Source: Amycolatopsis mediterranei (GTDB lineage: Bacteria; Actinomycetota; Actinomycetes; Mycobacteriales; Pseudonocardiaceae). From it: 64,000 bases of DNA. The notes under the pieces were generated by a model that had not been told where the DNA came from, made no database searches, and worked only from the letters and a program-made list of their open reading frames with translations. Within the stretch, counting starts at the first letter, position 1. Each line of letters starts with the position of its first letter. This document shows, piece by piece, positions 28,924-36,290 of this stretch. Position numbers and translations under genes: made by a program. The stretch is from contig NZ_CP100416.1 in assembly GCF_026017845.1 (NCBI RefSeq), forward strand, positions 714,303 through 778,302, in the 5' to 3' direction.

Positions 28924-29474
28924 CGCGCCTGGTTCTCGTGGGCCCGCCCGGCGCGGGCAAGGGCACGCAGGCGGTGGCCCTGTCCGAGCAGCTGCGTGTC
29001 CCGCACATCTCCACCGGTGACCTGTTCCGCGCGCACGTCGGCCAGGAGACCCCGCTCGGCCAGGAAGCGAAGCGCTACCTGGACTCGGGTGAGCTCGTGC
29101 CGGACTCGGTGACCAACGAAATGGTCCGCGAGCGGCTCGCCGAGCCGGACGCCAAGGTCGGCTTCCTGCTCGACGGCTTCCCCCGCAACACCAAGCAGGC
29201 CGAGGTCCTCGGCGAGATCCTGGGCGACGCGGACGTCTCGCTCGACGCGGTGATCCAGCTGCAGGTCCCGGAGGACGTCGTCGTCGGGCGGCTCATGTCG
29301 CGCGGCCGCGCGGACGACACCGAAGAGGTCATCCGCCGCCGTCAGCAGATCTACGTGTCGGACACCGCGCCGCTGCTGGAGTACTACGCCGACATCCTGG
29401 TGACCGTCGACGGTGTCGGCAGTGTCGAAGAGATCTCCGGCCGGGTGCTGAAAGCGCTGCGCGACCGCACGTGA
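28920..29474 (+). CDS. adk: Adenylate kinase
   Basis: A 184-residue enzyme that interconverts ATP + AMP and 2 ADP. The P-loop is [10 protein letters not shown], followed by HISTGDLFR, the FLLDGFPRN motif and [10 protein letters not shown]. The LID is the short, zinc-free type, which accounts for the length below 200. It starts at GTG inside secY and overlaps the following frame by GTGA. Confidence 0.97.
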   Translation: MTRLVLVGPPGAGKGTQAVALSEQLRVPHISTGDLFRAHVGQETPLGQEAKRYLDSGELVPDSVTNEMVRERLAEPDAKVGFLLDGFPRNTKQAEVLGEILGDADVSLDAVIQLQVPEDVVVGRLMSRGRADDTEEVIRRRQQIYVSDTAPLLEYYADILVTVDGVGSVEEISGRVLKALRDRT

Positions 29475-29518
29475 ACCTCGGAGGATTGCGTGTTCTGCAA
29501 GTGCTCCGGCGTGGGCGC

Positions 29519-30295
29519 ATGATCGAAGTCAAGACCCCGGACGAGCTGCAGGCGATGCGGGCCGCGGGCCTCGTGGTCGCCCGCACGCTCGCGTCGGTCC
29601 GTGCCGCGGCGAAGCCGGGCGTCAGCACCGCCGAGCTCGACGAGCTGGCCGAGCAGACGATCCGGGACGCCGGCGCGGTGCCGTCGTTCAAGGGCTACCA
29701 CGGTTTCCCGGCGTCGATCTGCGCGTCGGTGAACGAGCAGATCGTCCACGGCATCCCGGCGAAGACCCAGGTGCTGGCCGACGGCGACATCATCTCCGTC
29801 GACTGCGGCGCCATCCTCGACGGCTGGCACGGCGACTCCGCGGTGACGCTGGCCATCGGCCAGGTCTCCGACGCCGACCTGGCGCTGTCCGCGGCGACCG
29901 AGGCGGCGATGTGGGCCGGCATCGAGGCGGTCCGCGCCGGCGGCCGGCTCACCGACATCTCCTACGCCGTCCAGTCCGCCGCCGAGCGCGCGGCCCGCGA
30001 CGACGGCATCGAGTACGGGATGATCGTCGAGTACGGCGGCCACGGCATCGGCCGCCAGATGCACATGGACCCGTTCCTGCCCAACGTCGGCAAGCCCGGC
30101 AAGGGCCCGCGGCTGAAGCCCGGCATGGCGCTGGCGATCGAGCCGATGCTGACCGGCGGCGGCGGCGAAACCCGCGAGCTGGACGACGGCTGGACGGTCG
30201 TCACGGCCGACGGCTCCCGCGCGGCCCACTGGGAGCACACCGTCGCCATCACCGAAGACGGCCCCTGGGTGCTCACGGCCCCCGAAGACGCCTGA
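29519..30295 (+). CDS. map: Methionine aminopeptidase, type I
   Basis: A 258-residue metalloenzyme that removes the initiator Met. The five metal ligands are visible: two Asp in SVDCGAILDGWHGDSAVT, His in YGGHGIGRQMH, Glu in LAIEPMLT and Glu in HWEHTVAI. The ATG at 29519 gives the usual IEVKTPDELQAMRAAG start. An in-frame GTG at 29471 overlaps the adk stop and would add 16 residues; a GGAGG at 29479-29483 fits neither ideally. Third gene of the secY operon. Confidence 0.95.
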   Translation: MIEVKTPDELQAMRAAGLVVARTLASVRAAAKPGVSTAELDELAEQTIRDAGAVPSFKGYHGFPASICASVNEQIVHGIPAKTQVLADGDIISVDCGAILDGWHGDSAVTLAIGQVSDADLALSAATEAAMWAGIEAVRAGGRLTDISYAVQSAAERAARDDGIEYGMIVEYGGHGIGRQMHMDPFLPNVGKPGKGPRLKPGMALAIEPMLTGGGGETRELDDGWTVVTADGSRAAHWEHTVAITEDGPWVLTAPEDA

Positions 30296-30358
30296 CCTGC
30301 GCTTTCACCCATTCGGGGCGCCTGGCCGCCGTGATCTCCTACCATGTTCACCCCCGGT

Positions 30359-30388
30359 TTGGGGGTCGCGACACGACGTGCGTACACT
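30359..30388 (+). promoter_or_regulatory. Candidate promoter of infA-rpmJ-rpsM
   Basis: TACACT (30383-30388) is a good -10 box; TTGGGG (30359-30364) lies 18 bases upstream as a partial -35. Transcription would start near 30395, leaving a leader of about 155 bases before infA. Confidence 0.45.
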
Positions 30389-30552
30389 GTCAAGTCGGCG
30401 CACTTATCGCGCCCGGATCCTGCGCGCTCGTGAATTCACGGTACTGGGACTCGGGCACCAGTGTGTCACGCAACACCCAACCCAGCACTAGTGCTCGAAG
30501 TTGATCACAAGGTGTAGCGACAGGCAGTGTCGACTAAGGAAATGCGGAGGAC

Positions 30553-30774
30553 ATGGCGAAGAAAGACGGGGCCATCGAGGTCGAAGGCCGCGTAGTCGAG
30601 CCGCTCCCCAACGCGATGTTCCGCGTCGAGTTGGAGAACGGCCACAAGGTCCTGGCACACATCAGCGGCAAGATGCGGCAGCACTACATCCGCATCCTGC
30701 CGGAGGACAGGGTTGTCGTGGAGCTCTCGCCCTACGACCTCTCTCGTGGTCGCATCGTCTACCGCTACAAGTGA
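30553..30774 (+). CDS. infA: Translation initiation factor IF-1
   Basis: A 73-residue OB-fold protein: [20 protein letters not shown] and the end [13 protein letters not shown]. It occupies the 30S A site during initiation. The ATG follows GCGGAGGAC. First gene of the alpha-type operon. Confidence 0.97.
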   Translation: MAKKDGAIEVEGRVVEPLPNAMFRVELENGHKVLAHISGKMRQHYIRILPEDRVVVELSPYDLSRGRIVYRYK

Positions 30775-30811
30775 TCACGAAGAGCAGCTCAACAGCAGGA
30801 GAGCAGAAGAC

Positions 30812-30925
30812 GTGAAGGTCCAGCCGAGCGTCAAGAAGATCTGCGACAAGTGCAAGGTGATCCGCCGTCACGGCCGGATCATGGTGATCTGCGAGAACCT
30901 GCGGCACAAGCAGCGGCAGGGCTGA
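30812..30925 (+). CDS. rpmJ: 50S ribosomal protein L36, zinc type
   Basis: A 37-residue protein with GTG start. Zinc ligands are C11, C14, C27 and H32 ([20 protein letters not shown]). This is the zinc-containing form, as for S14 in this window. Confidence 0.96.
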   Translation: MKVQPSVKKICDKCKVIRRHGRIMVICENLRHKQRQG

Positions 30926-31006
30926 TCTCCAGCACTCGAAGCAGAGTGGCTTGACGGCTACACACCCTCCCCGCACCTGCCGGGCCACGCGAGTGGTCCG
31001 GTTCAC

Positions 31007-31026
31007 CCCCGGGCTTCAGGCCGGGG
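31007..31026 (+). promoter_or_regulatory. Small GC hairpin upstream of rpsM
   Basis: CCCCGG (31007-31012) and CCGGGG (31021-31026) form a 6-bp stem within the 206-base gap between rpmJ and rpsM. Role unknown. Confidence 0.3.
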
Positions 31027-31131
31027 CCGGGACACCCGAAGCGCAAGCCGAGGGCACGACAGGCGAGTCGGTCCCGGAACCGGACGGGGAGCAGACCTGA
31101 AGAGGAAACCGAAGAAGGAGCATCAACGCCA

Positions 31132-31512
31132 ATGGCACGACTCGCTGGCGTAGACCTCCCCCGCGAAAAGCGGTTGGAGATCGCGCTTACCTACATCTAC
31201 GGCATCGGCCGTACCCGCTCGAAGCAGCTCATCAAGGCTGCCGAGCTCAACGCGGACACCCGCGTCAAAGACCTCAGCGATGACGACCTCGCGAAGCTGC
31301 GTGTGTACATCGAAGAGAACTTCAAGGTCGAGGGTGACCTTCGCCGTGAGGTGAACGCCGACATCCGTCGGAAGATCGAGATCGGGTGCTACGAGGGCCT
31401 TCGCTGGCGCCGCGGACTTCCCGTCCGTGGTCAGCGCACGAAGACCAACGCCCGTACCCGCAAGGGTCCGAAGAAGACGGTCGCCGGCAAGAAGAAGGCT
31501 GGCAAGAAGTGA
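31132..31512 (+). CDS. rpsM: 30S ribosomal protein S13
   Basis: A 126-residue S13 ([20 protein letters not shown]), after a GAAGGAG site, with the C-terminal tail [13 protein letters not shown] extended by a Lys/Gly run that contacts P-site tRNA. In the motif region [16 protein letters not shown] it is fully conserved. The stop overlaps the next small ORF by GTGA. Confidence 0.97.
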   Translation: MARLAGVDLPREKRLEIALTYIYGIGRTRSKQLIKAAELNADTRVKDLSDDDLAKLRVYIEENFKVEGDLRREVNADIRRKIEIGCYEGLRWRRGLPVRGQRTKTNARTRKGPKKTVAGKKKAGKK

Positions 31513-31694
31513 GCGTCCAGGGCAAGAAGGTCGTGCAGATGGGTGGCGTTCAGCGCCGCGGCTCGGCTTGTGTCTCGCCCAAGGCGCTCTACGCCCGCCC
31601 GATGGCGCTCCGCAACCTGTACACCGACGCCGGTTCGATCATCCGGCGCGGACAGGCCGAAGCGGTCGCCGCTCACCAAGAGAACGCGCGCTAA
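31509..31694 (+). CDS. Unknown 61-aa protein between rpsM and rpsK
   Basis: A GTG that overlaps the rpsM stop (GTGA) opens a 61-codon frame filling most of the 200-base gap before rpsK. The peptide is basic and moderately amphipathic ([16 protein letters not shown], then [20 protein letters not shown] and an Ala-rich end), with one cysteine and no membrane helix. About 80% of codons end in G or C, as in real genes here. The rpsK ribosome binding site (AGGAG) starts just after its stop. I know no ribosomal protein of this sequence, and the usual gene order has nothing here. Confidence 0.5.
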   Translation: MSVQGKKVVQMGGVQRRGSACVSPKALYARPMALRNLYTDAGSIIRRGQAEAVAAHQENAR

Positions 31695-31712
31695 CAGGAG
31701 ATCCCTCACAAC

Positions 31713-32120
31713 ATGCCACCGAAGTCTCGTACTGCGGCCGGGGCCAAGAAGGTCCGCCGCAAGGAAAAGAAGAATGTTGCGCACGGTCACGCGCACATCA
31801 AGAGCACCTTCAACAACACCATCGTCTCGATCACGGACCCGACCGGTGCCGTGATCGCGTGGGCGTCGAGTGGGCACGTGGGCTTCAAGGGCTCCCGCAA
31901 GTCCACCCCGTTCGCCGCGCAGATGGCCGCCGAGAACGCTGCTCGCAAGGCCGCCGAACACGGCATGAAGAAGGTCGACGTCTTCGTGAAGGGCCCGGGT
32001 TCGGGCCGCGAGACGGCGATCCGCTCGCTGCAGGCGGCCGGCCTCGAGGTCGGCACCATCCAGGACGTGACCCCGCAGCCTCACAACGGCTGCCGCCCGC
32101 CCAAGCGGCGCCGGGTCTGA
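31713..32120 (+). CDS. rpsK: 30S ribosomal protein S11
   Basis: A 135-residue S11 with a basic N-terminus, [19 protein letters not shown] and the conserved end [14 protein letters not shown]. It lies on the 30S platform near the Shine-Dalgarno helix. ATG after an AGGAG site. Confidence 0.97.
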   Translation: MPPKSRTAAGAKKVRRKEKKNVAHGHAHIKSTFNNTIVSITDPTGAVIAWASSGHVGFKGSRKSTPFAAQMAAENAARKAAEHGMKKVDVFVKGPGSGRETAIRSLQAAGLEVGTIQDVTPQPHNGCRPPKRRRV

Positions 32121-32143
32121 GGAACGGGGAGGAGTAAGAAGAA

Positions 32144-32749
32144 ATGGCTCGTTACACCGGCCCCGCGACGCGTATTTCGCGTCGCCTCAAGGTTGACCTC
32201 ATCGGCGGCGACCAGGCTTTCGAGCGTCGCCCCTACCCGCCGGGCCAGCACGGCCGCGGGCGCATCAAGGAGTCCGAGTACCTCCTGCAGTCGCAGGAGA
32301 AGCAGAAGGCTCGCTACACCTACGGCGTTCTCGAGCGTCAGTTCGTCCGGTATTACAAGGAAGCCGTCCGGCGTCCTGGCAAGACCGGTGAGAACCTGCT
32401 CCAGATCCTCGAGTCCCGCCTGGACAACGTGATCTACCGCGCCGGCATCGCCCGCACCCGCCGTCAGGCGCGTCAGCTGGTGAGCCACGGCCACTTCCTG
32501 GTCAACGGCGTCAAGGTCAACGTCCCGTCGTACCAGGTCACCAAGTGGGACATCATCGACGTGCGGCCGAAGTCGTTCTCGATGCTGCCCTTCGTCGTGG
32601 CCAAGGAGTCCTTCGGCGACCGCCCGATCCCGGCGTGGCTGCAGGTCGTCCAGTCCAACCTCCGCGTGCTGGTCCACCAGCTGCCGGAGCGTGCGCAGAT
32701 CGACGTTCCGGTCCAGGAACAGCTGATCGTCGAGCTCTACTCGAAGTAG
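32144..32749 (+). CDS. rpsD: 30S ribosomal protein S4
   Basis: A 201-residue S4 without the N-terminal cysteines of the zinc form. YPPGQHGRGRIKESEY and the S4 domain RQARQLVSHGHFLVNGVKVN are present. S4 nucleates 30S assembly and in some bacteria represses the alpha operon. Confidence 0.97.
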   Translation: MARYTGPATRISRRLKVDLIGGDQAFERRPYPPGQHGRGRIKESEYLLQSQEKQKARYTYGVLERQFVRYYKEAVRRPGKTGENLLQILESRLDNVIYRAGIARTRRQARQLVSHGHFLVNGVKVNVPSYQVTKWDIIDVRPKSFSMLPFVVAKESFGDRPIPAWLQVVQSNLRVLVHQLPERAQIDVPVQEQLIVELYSK

Positions 32750-32771
32750 TCTGGCCCTCGGCTGGAGTACG

Positions 32772-32800
32772 GGCGGCGGCGCAACAGGTGCGCCGCCGCC
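32772..32800 (+). promoter_or_regulatory. Strong hairpin between rpsD and rpoA
   Basis: GGCGGCGGCGCA (32772-32783) and TGCGCCGCCGCC (32789-32800) form a perfect 12-bp stem with loop ACAGG, 22 bases after rpsD and 56 bases before rpoA. No T-run follows. It may attenuate or set the ratio of rpoA to ribosomal protein synthesis. Confidence 0.55.
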
Positions 32801-32856
32801 GCGCCATCCCTTCGACGTCATATGGCGGGCGTCGTCTGGAAAGGAATTAGGAAGAA

Positions 32857-33927
32857 ATGCTGATTTCCCAGCGGCCGGCTCTCGGCGAAGAGACGGTCAA
32901 CGAGACCCGCTCCCGGTTCACCATCGAACCGCTGGAGCCCGGCTTCGGCTACACGCTCGGCAACTCGCTGCGTCGTACGCTGCTGTCGTCCATCCCGGGC
33001 GCGGCCGTGACGAGCATCCGCATCGACGGCGTGCTGCACGAGTTCACCACCGTTCCCGGGGTGAAGGAAGACGTCACCGACATCATCCTGAACCTCAAGG
33101 AGCTCGTGGTGTCCTCGGAAGAGGACGAGCCGGTCACCATGTACCTGCGCAAGCAGGGCCCCGGTGAGGTCACGGCGGCCGACATCGTGCCGCCGGCGGG
33201 TGTCACCGTGCACAACCCGGATCTGCACATCGCGTCGCTGAACGGCAAGGGCAAGCTCGAGATCGAGCTCGTCGTCGAGCGCGGCCGCGGTTACGTTCCG
33301 GCCCTGCAGAACAAGCAGGCGGGCGCGGAGATCGGCCGGATCCCGGTCGACTCGATCTACTCGCCGGTGCTCAAGGTGACCTACAAGGTCGAGGCTACCC
33401 GTGTCGAGCAGCGCACCGACTTCGACAAGCTGATCCTGGACGTCGAGACCAAGCCGTCGATCACGCCGCGCGACGCGGTCGCGTCGGCCGGCAAGACGCT
33501 GGTGGAGCTGTTCGGCCTCGCCCGCGAGCTGAACGTCGACGCCGAGGGCATCGAGATCGGCCCGTCGCCGCAGGAAGCGGACACCATCGCCGCCTACGCG
33601 ATGCCGATCGAGGACCTGGACCTCACCGTCCGGTCGTACAACTGCCTCAAGCGCGAAGGCATCCACACGGTGGGCGAGCTCGTCTCGCGCAGCGAGGCGG
33701 ACCTGCTCGACATCCGCAACTTCGGCGCCAAGTCGATCGACGAGGTCAAGCTCAAGCTCGTCGGTCTCGGTCTCGCGCTGAAGGACAGCCCGCCCGGGTT
33801 CGACCCGACCGCGGCTGCGGCCAGCTACGACGGTGAAGGCTGGTCGGAGGGTGTCGGTGGCATCGCCGACGGGATTTCGGACGGCCACGACGATGGCCAG
33901 GACTACGCAGAGACCGAGCAGCTCTAG
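32857..33927 (+). CDS. rpoA: RNA polymerase alpha subunit
   Basis: A 356-residue alpha subunit. The N-terminal assembly domain includes [20 protein letters not shown]; the C-terminal domain that binds UP elements and activators includes [20 protein letters not shown] and [14 protein letters not shown]. The acidic tail after residue 315 (with [15 protein letters not shown]) is slightly longer than in mycobacteria. Confidence 0.97.
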   Translation: MLISQRPALGEETVNETRSRFTIEPLEPGFGYTLGNSLRRTLLSSIPGAAVTSIRIDGVLHEFTTVPGVKEDVTDIILNLKELVVSSEEDEPVTMYLRKQGPGEVTAADIVPPAGVTVHNPDLHIASLNGKGKLEIELVVERGRGYVPALQNKQAGAEIGRIPVDSIYSPVLKVTYKVEATRVEQRTDFDKLILDVETKPSITPRDAVASAGKTLVELFGLARELNVDAEGIEIGPSPQEADTIAAYAMPIEDLDLTVRSYNCLKREGIHTVGELVSRSEADLLDIRNFGAKSIDEVKLKLVGLGLALKDSPPGFDPTAAAASYDGEGWSEGVGGIADGISDGHDDGQDYAETEQL

Positions 33928-33971
33928 GGCTCTGTGCCTGGACGCTGCGAGCTGAACTAGTAGGAGAACCA

Positions 33972-34520
33972 ATGCCCACCCCTACCAAGGGAGCCCGGCT
34001 CGGCGGGTCGTCCGCGCACGAGCGGCTGATCCTGGCCAACTTGGCCACGCAGCTGTTCGAGCACGGCAAGATCACGACCACCGAGGCGAAGGCCCGCCGG
34101 GTCCGCCCGCTGGCCGAGAAGCTGATCACGAAGGCGAAGCGGGGCGACCTGCACAACCGCCGTCAGGTGCAGAAGGTCGTCCGTGACAAGGACGTCGTGC
34201 ACAAGCTGTTCGCCGAGATCGGTCCGCACTTCGCGGAGCGTCCGGGCGGCTACACCCGGATCACCAAGACGATGGCGCGCAAGGGCGACAACGCCGCCAT
34301 GGCCGTCATCGAGCTGGTGTCCGAGAAGACCGTGACGTCCGAGGCCGAGCGCGCCCGCAAGACGAAGTTCGCCAAGGACGAGAAGGCCGCCGCCCCGGTT
34401 GCCGAGGAGACCACCGAGGCTCCGGCCGAGGAGGCTCCCGCTGCCGAGGAGGCCAAGGCCGAGGAGACCACCGAGGCTCCGGCCTCGGAGGAGACCGACG
34501 CCGACGCCAAGAAGGACTGA
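33972..34520 (+). CDS. rplQ: 50S ribosomal protein L17
   Basis: A 182-residue L17. The core ([20 protein letters not shown] to about residue 125) is normal. A 55-residue Ala/Glu/Pro/Thr-rich acidic tail with repeats of TTEAPA follows; this tail is much longer than the minimal L17 of other bacteria. Together with the rpsI N-terminus it shows low-complexity growth on ribosomal proteins at the subunit surface. Confidence 0.96.
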   Translation: MPTPTKGARLGGSSAHERLILANLATQLFEHGKITTTEAKARRVRPLAEKLITKAKRGDLHNRRQVQKVVRDKDVVHKLFAEIGPHFAERPGGYTRITKTMARKGDNAAMAVIELVSEKTVTSEAERARKTKFAKDEKAAAPVAEETTEAPAEEAPAAEEAKAEETTEAPASEETDADAKKD

Positions 34521-34524
34521 CGTC

Positions 34525-35424
34525 CTGACGGCCGATTCGACACCGGACGAGCCCGCCACTCCCCTCGGGGAGGGCGGGCTCGTTCGTCTGCGCCTGGACG
34601 TCTCCTACGACGGCACGGGCTTCTCGGGCTGGGCCCGGCAGCCGGGCCGCCGGACGGTCCAAGGCGTCCTGGAGGAGGCCCTGCAGCGGCAGCCACCGGG
34701 GGCCGGGGTGCCGAAGTCCGTCGTCGTGGCGGGCCGTACGGACGCCGGGGTGCACGCCACCGGCCAGGTGGTCCACGTCGACGTCGTGCCGCTCGCTCCG
34801 GGCTCCGCAGGCCGGGTTCCGGTCTTCGCCGAGGGCATCCCGGACCTGACGCGCATGGCGGGCCGCTGGAACCGCCTGCTGCCGGGAGATGTGCGCGTGC
34901 TGGGTGCCCGGATCGCTCCCGAGGGCTTCGACGCCCGGTTCTCCGCGGTGCGGCGGCACTACCGCTACCGCGTCTCGGACGCCCCGTGGGGCGTGGACCC
35001 GTTGCGCCGCCACGACACCCTGGCCTGGAACCGTCCACTCTCGACGGACGCGATGAACGCCGCCGCCGCGGAACTGCTGGGCCTGCACGACTTCGCGGCC
35101 TACTGCAAGCAGCGCGAGACGGGCACGACGATCCGTGAGCTGCAGCGCCTGGAATGGACGCGGGTGGACGAGCACCTGCTGGAGGTCCGGGTCTCGGCGG
35201 ACGCGTTCTGCCACTCGATGGTCCGCAGCCTGGTGGGCGTGCTCCTCCTGGTCGGCGACGGCCGCCGCACCGACGCGTGGCCCGCGAAGGTCCTGGAGAG
35301 TGGCATCCGCGACAGCGCGGTCGCGCCCGCCCACGGCCTCACCCTCCTGGGCGTGGACTACCCCCCGGACGCCGAACTGGCCGCGCGCGCGGAGCAAACC
35401 CGCAACGTCCGCACCTCGCTCTAG
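34525..35424 (+). CDS. truA: tRNA pseudouridine(38-40) synthase TruA
   Basis: A roughly 299-residue enzyme that makes pseudouridine at positions 38-40 of the tRNA anticodon arm. The core starts [20 protein letters not shown]; the catalytic Asp is in [16 protein letters not shown], and the C-terminal motif [14 protein letters not shown] is present. No in-frame ATG, GTG or TTG lies between the rplQ stop and this conserved start. CTG at 34525, eight bases after AAGGA, is the best local start. The only other choice is a TTG at 34399 deep inside rplQ, which would add Arg/Pro-rich shadow sequence. Confidence 0.88.
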   Translation: MTADSTPDEPATPLGEGGLVRLRLDVSYDGTGFSGWARQPGRRTVQGVLEEALQRQPPGAGVPKSVVVAGRTDAGVHATGQVVHVDVVPLAPGSAGRVPVFAEGIPDLTRMAGRWNRLLPGDVRVLGARIAPEGFDARFSAVRRHYRYRVSDAPWGVDPLRRHDTLAWNRPLSTDAMNAAAAELLGLHDFAAYCKQRETGTTIRELQRLEWTRVDEHLLEVRVSADAFCHSMVRSLVGVLLLVGDGRRTDAWPAKVLESGIRDSAVAPAHGLTLLGVDYPPDAELAARAEQTRNVRTSL

Positions 35425-35433
35425 CCCGTCCCG

Positions 35434-35490
35434 ATGCAGTGAATGACTCATTCCTGACGTCAGACGCCAGGAATGAGTCATTCACTGCAT
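35434..35490. repeat. Long perfect inverted repeat after truA
   Basis: The 23-base arms ATGCAGTGAATGACTCATTCCTG (35434-35456) and its exact complement (35468-35490) are separated by 11 bases that can pair further. It lies between the convergent truA and the ESX gene at 35494, so it may serve as a two-way terminator. Its A/T-rich arms, unlike GC-rich neighbours, suggest a mobile or dispersed palindromic element. Confidence 0.85.
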
Positions 35491-35493
35491 GGG

Positions 35494-36213
35494 TCAGTCG
35501 CCGCGGCGGACCGGGCCGAGGAGCTGCTGCTCCTTGCCCGTCGTGACCAGCCGCAACGGCCGCCAGAGGTTGCGGCCCAAGGCCACCACCTGGTCGTCCT
35601 TCAACGTCGTCAGCTGGCGCATCATCTGGGGCGGCAGGTTCCAGATCCGGCCCGCCAGCTCGGCCTGGCCGGCCGGGAGGCGCTGCATCAGCACCAGGTC
35701 CGCCGCGTTGGCCGTCATGCCCGCCTGGGGGTGCAGGTACGGGAGCACGTAGATCGTCGTCTGCCAGGGCGAGCGGGGCGGGAACAGGTCCTGCGGCGTC
35801 GGGCCGCCGTCGGTCACCACCAGCAGCGGCGCGTCCTCCGACGGCCGCGGCAGCTCGACCGGCGACAGCCGCCGGATCTGCACCAGCGGCGACGGCCGCC
35901 CGTCGCGGAGGCCGGCCGCCCGGGAGAGCACCTGCCACTCGGTCGGGCGCCCGGTGGCGACGACGACCCAGGCGCCGACCGCCATCGCGCGCATGGCCAC
36001 CTGGCGGGCCAGGTAGAGCCCGCCCACGAGCACGATCCGGGTGGGGGTCGAGCGCAACGCCGAGATCGTCAGCGGCTCGCCCTTGAGGCCCGAGCCGAGC
36101 ACGATGCCGCCGCGGTCACCCGAGGGGCTGATCGCGTCGAGCATCGCCGGATCCACCGTGAATTCCGGCGCCACACCGCTGTTCTGCCCCGCATCGCGGA
36201 CGCGCGAACTCAT
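35494..36213 (-). CDS. ESX-locus-associated protein of unknown function
   Basis: A 239-residue protein downstream of eccE on the same strand. It has no clear signal peptide or multiple membrane helices. The central hydrophobic stretches RIVLVGGLYLARQVAMRAMAVGAWVVVATG and LLVVTDGG suggest an alpha/beta fold, possibly Rossmann-like. It ends in DDQVVALGRNLWRPLRLV. No family recognised. The ATG at 36213 overlaps the stop of a 26-codon frame that itself starts in the eccE stop, so translation may be coupled to eccE. An alternative GTG lies two codons upstream. Conserved placement in ESX loci would support an accessory role. Confidence 0.65.
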   Translation of the reverse strand: MSSRVRDAGQNSGVAPEFTVDPAMLDAISPSGDRGGIVLGSGLKGEPLTISALRSTPTRIVLVGGLYLARQVAMRAMAVGAWVVVATGRPTEWQVLSRAAGLRDGRPSPLVQIRRLSPVELPRPSEDAPLLVVTDGGPTPQDLFPPRSPWQTTIYVLPYLHPQAGMTANAADLVLMQRLPAGQAELAGRIWNLPPQMMRQLTTLKDDQVVALGRNLWRPLRLVTTGKEQQLLGPVRRGD

Positions 36214-36290
36214 GCGCACACCTCGCTGACGCTCGGCGCGGCCTTCGCCGAAGACGCAGTGTTGAATGATTCGGTCGCAAGCTCCCTCAT
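36210..36290 (-). CDS. Possible 26-codon micro-ORF linking eccE to the next gene
   Basis: Its ATG overlaps the eccE stop (ATGA) and its TGA overlaps the ATG of the following gene. It would encode 26 residues, MRELATESFNTASSAKAAPS and a short end, with no recognisable function. Its role, if any, may be to carry ribosomes across the gap. Part of the sequence (GAATCATTCA) resembles the palindromic element at 35434-35490. Confidence 0.35.
   Translation of the reverse strand: MRELATESFNTASSAKAAPSVSEVCA

Noticed and set aside
35434..35490. Possible insertion sequence ends
   Set aside because: The inverted repeats are only 11 bases apart, with no transposase between and no target duplication seen.
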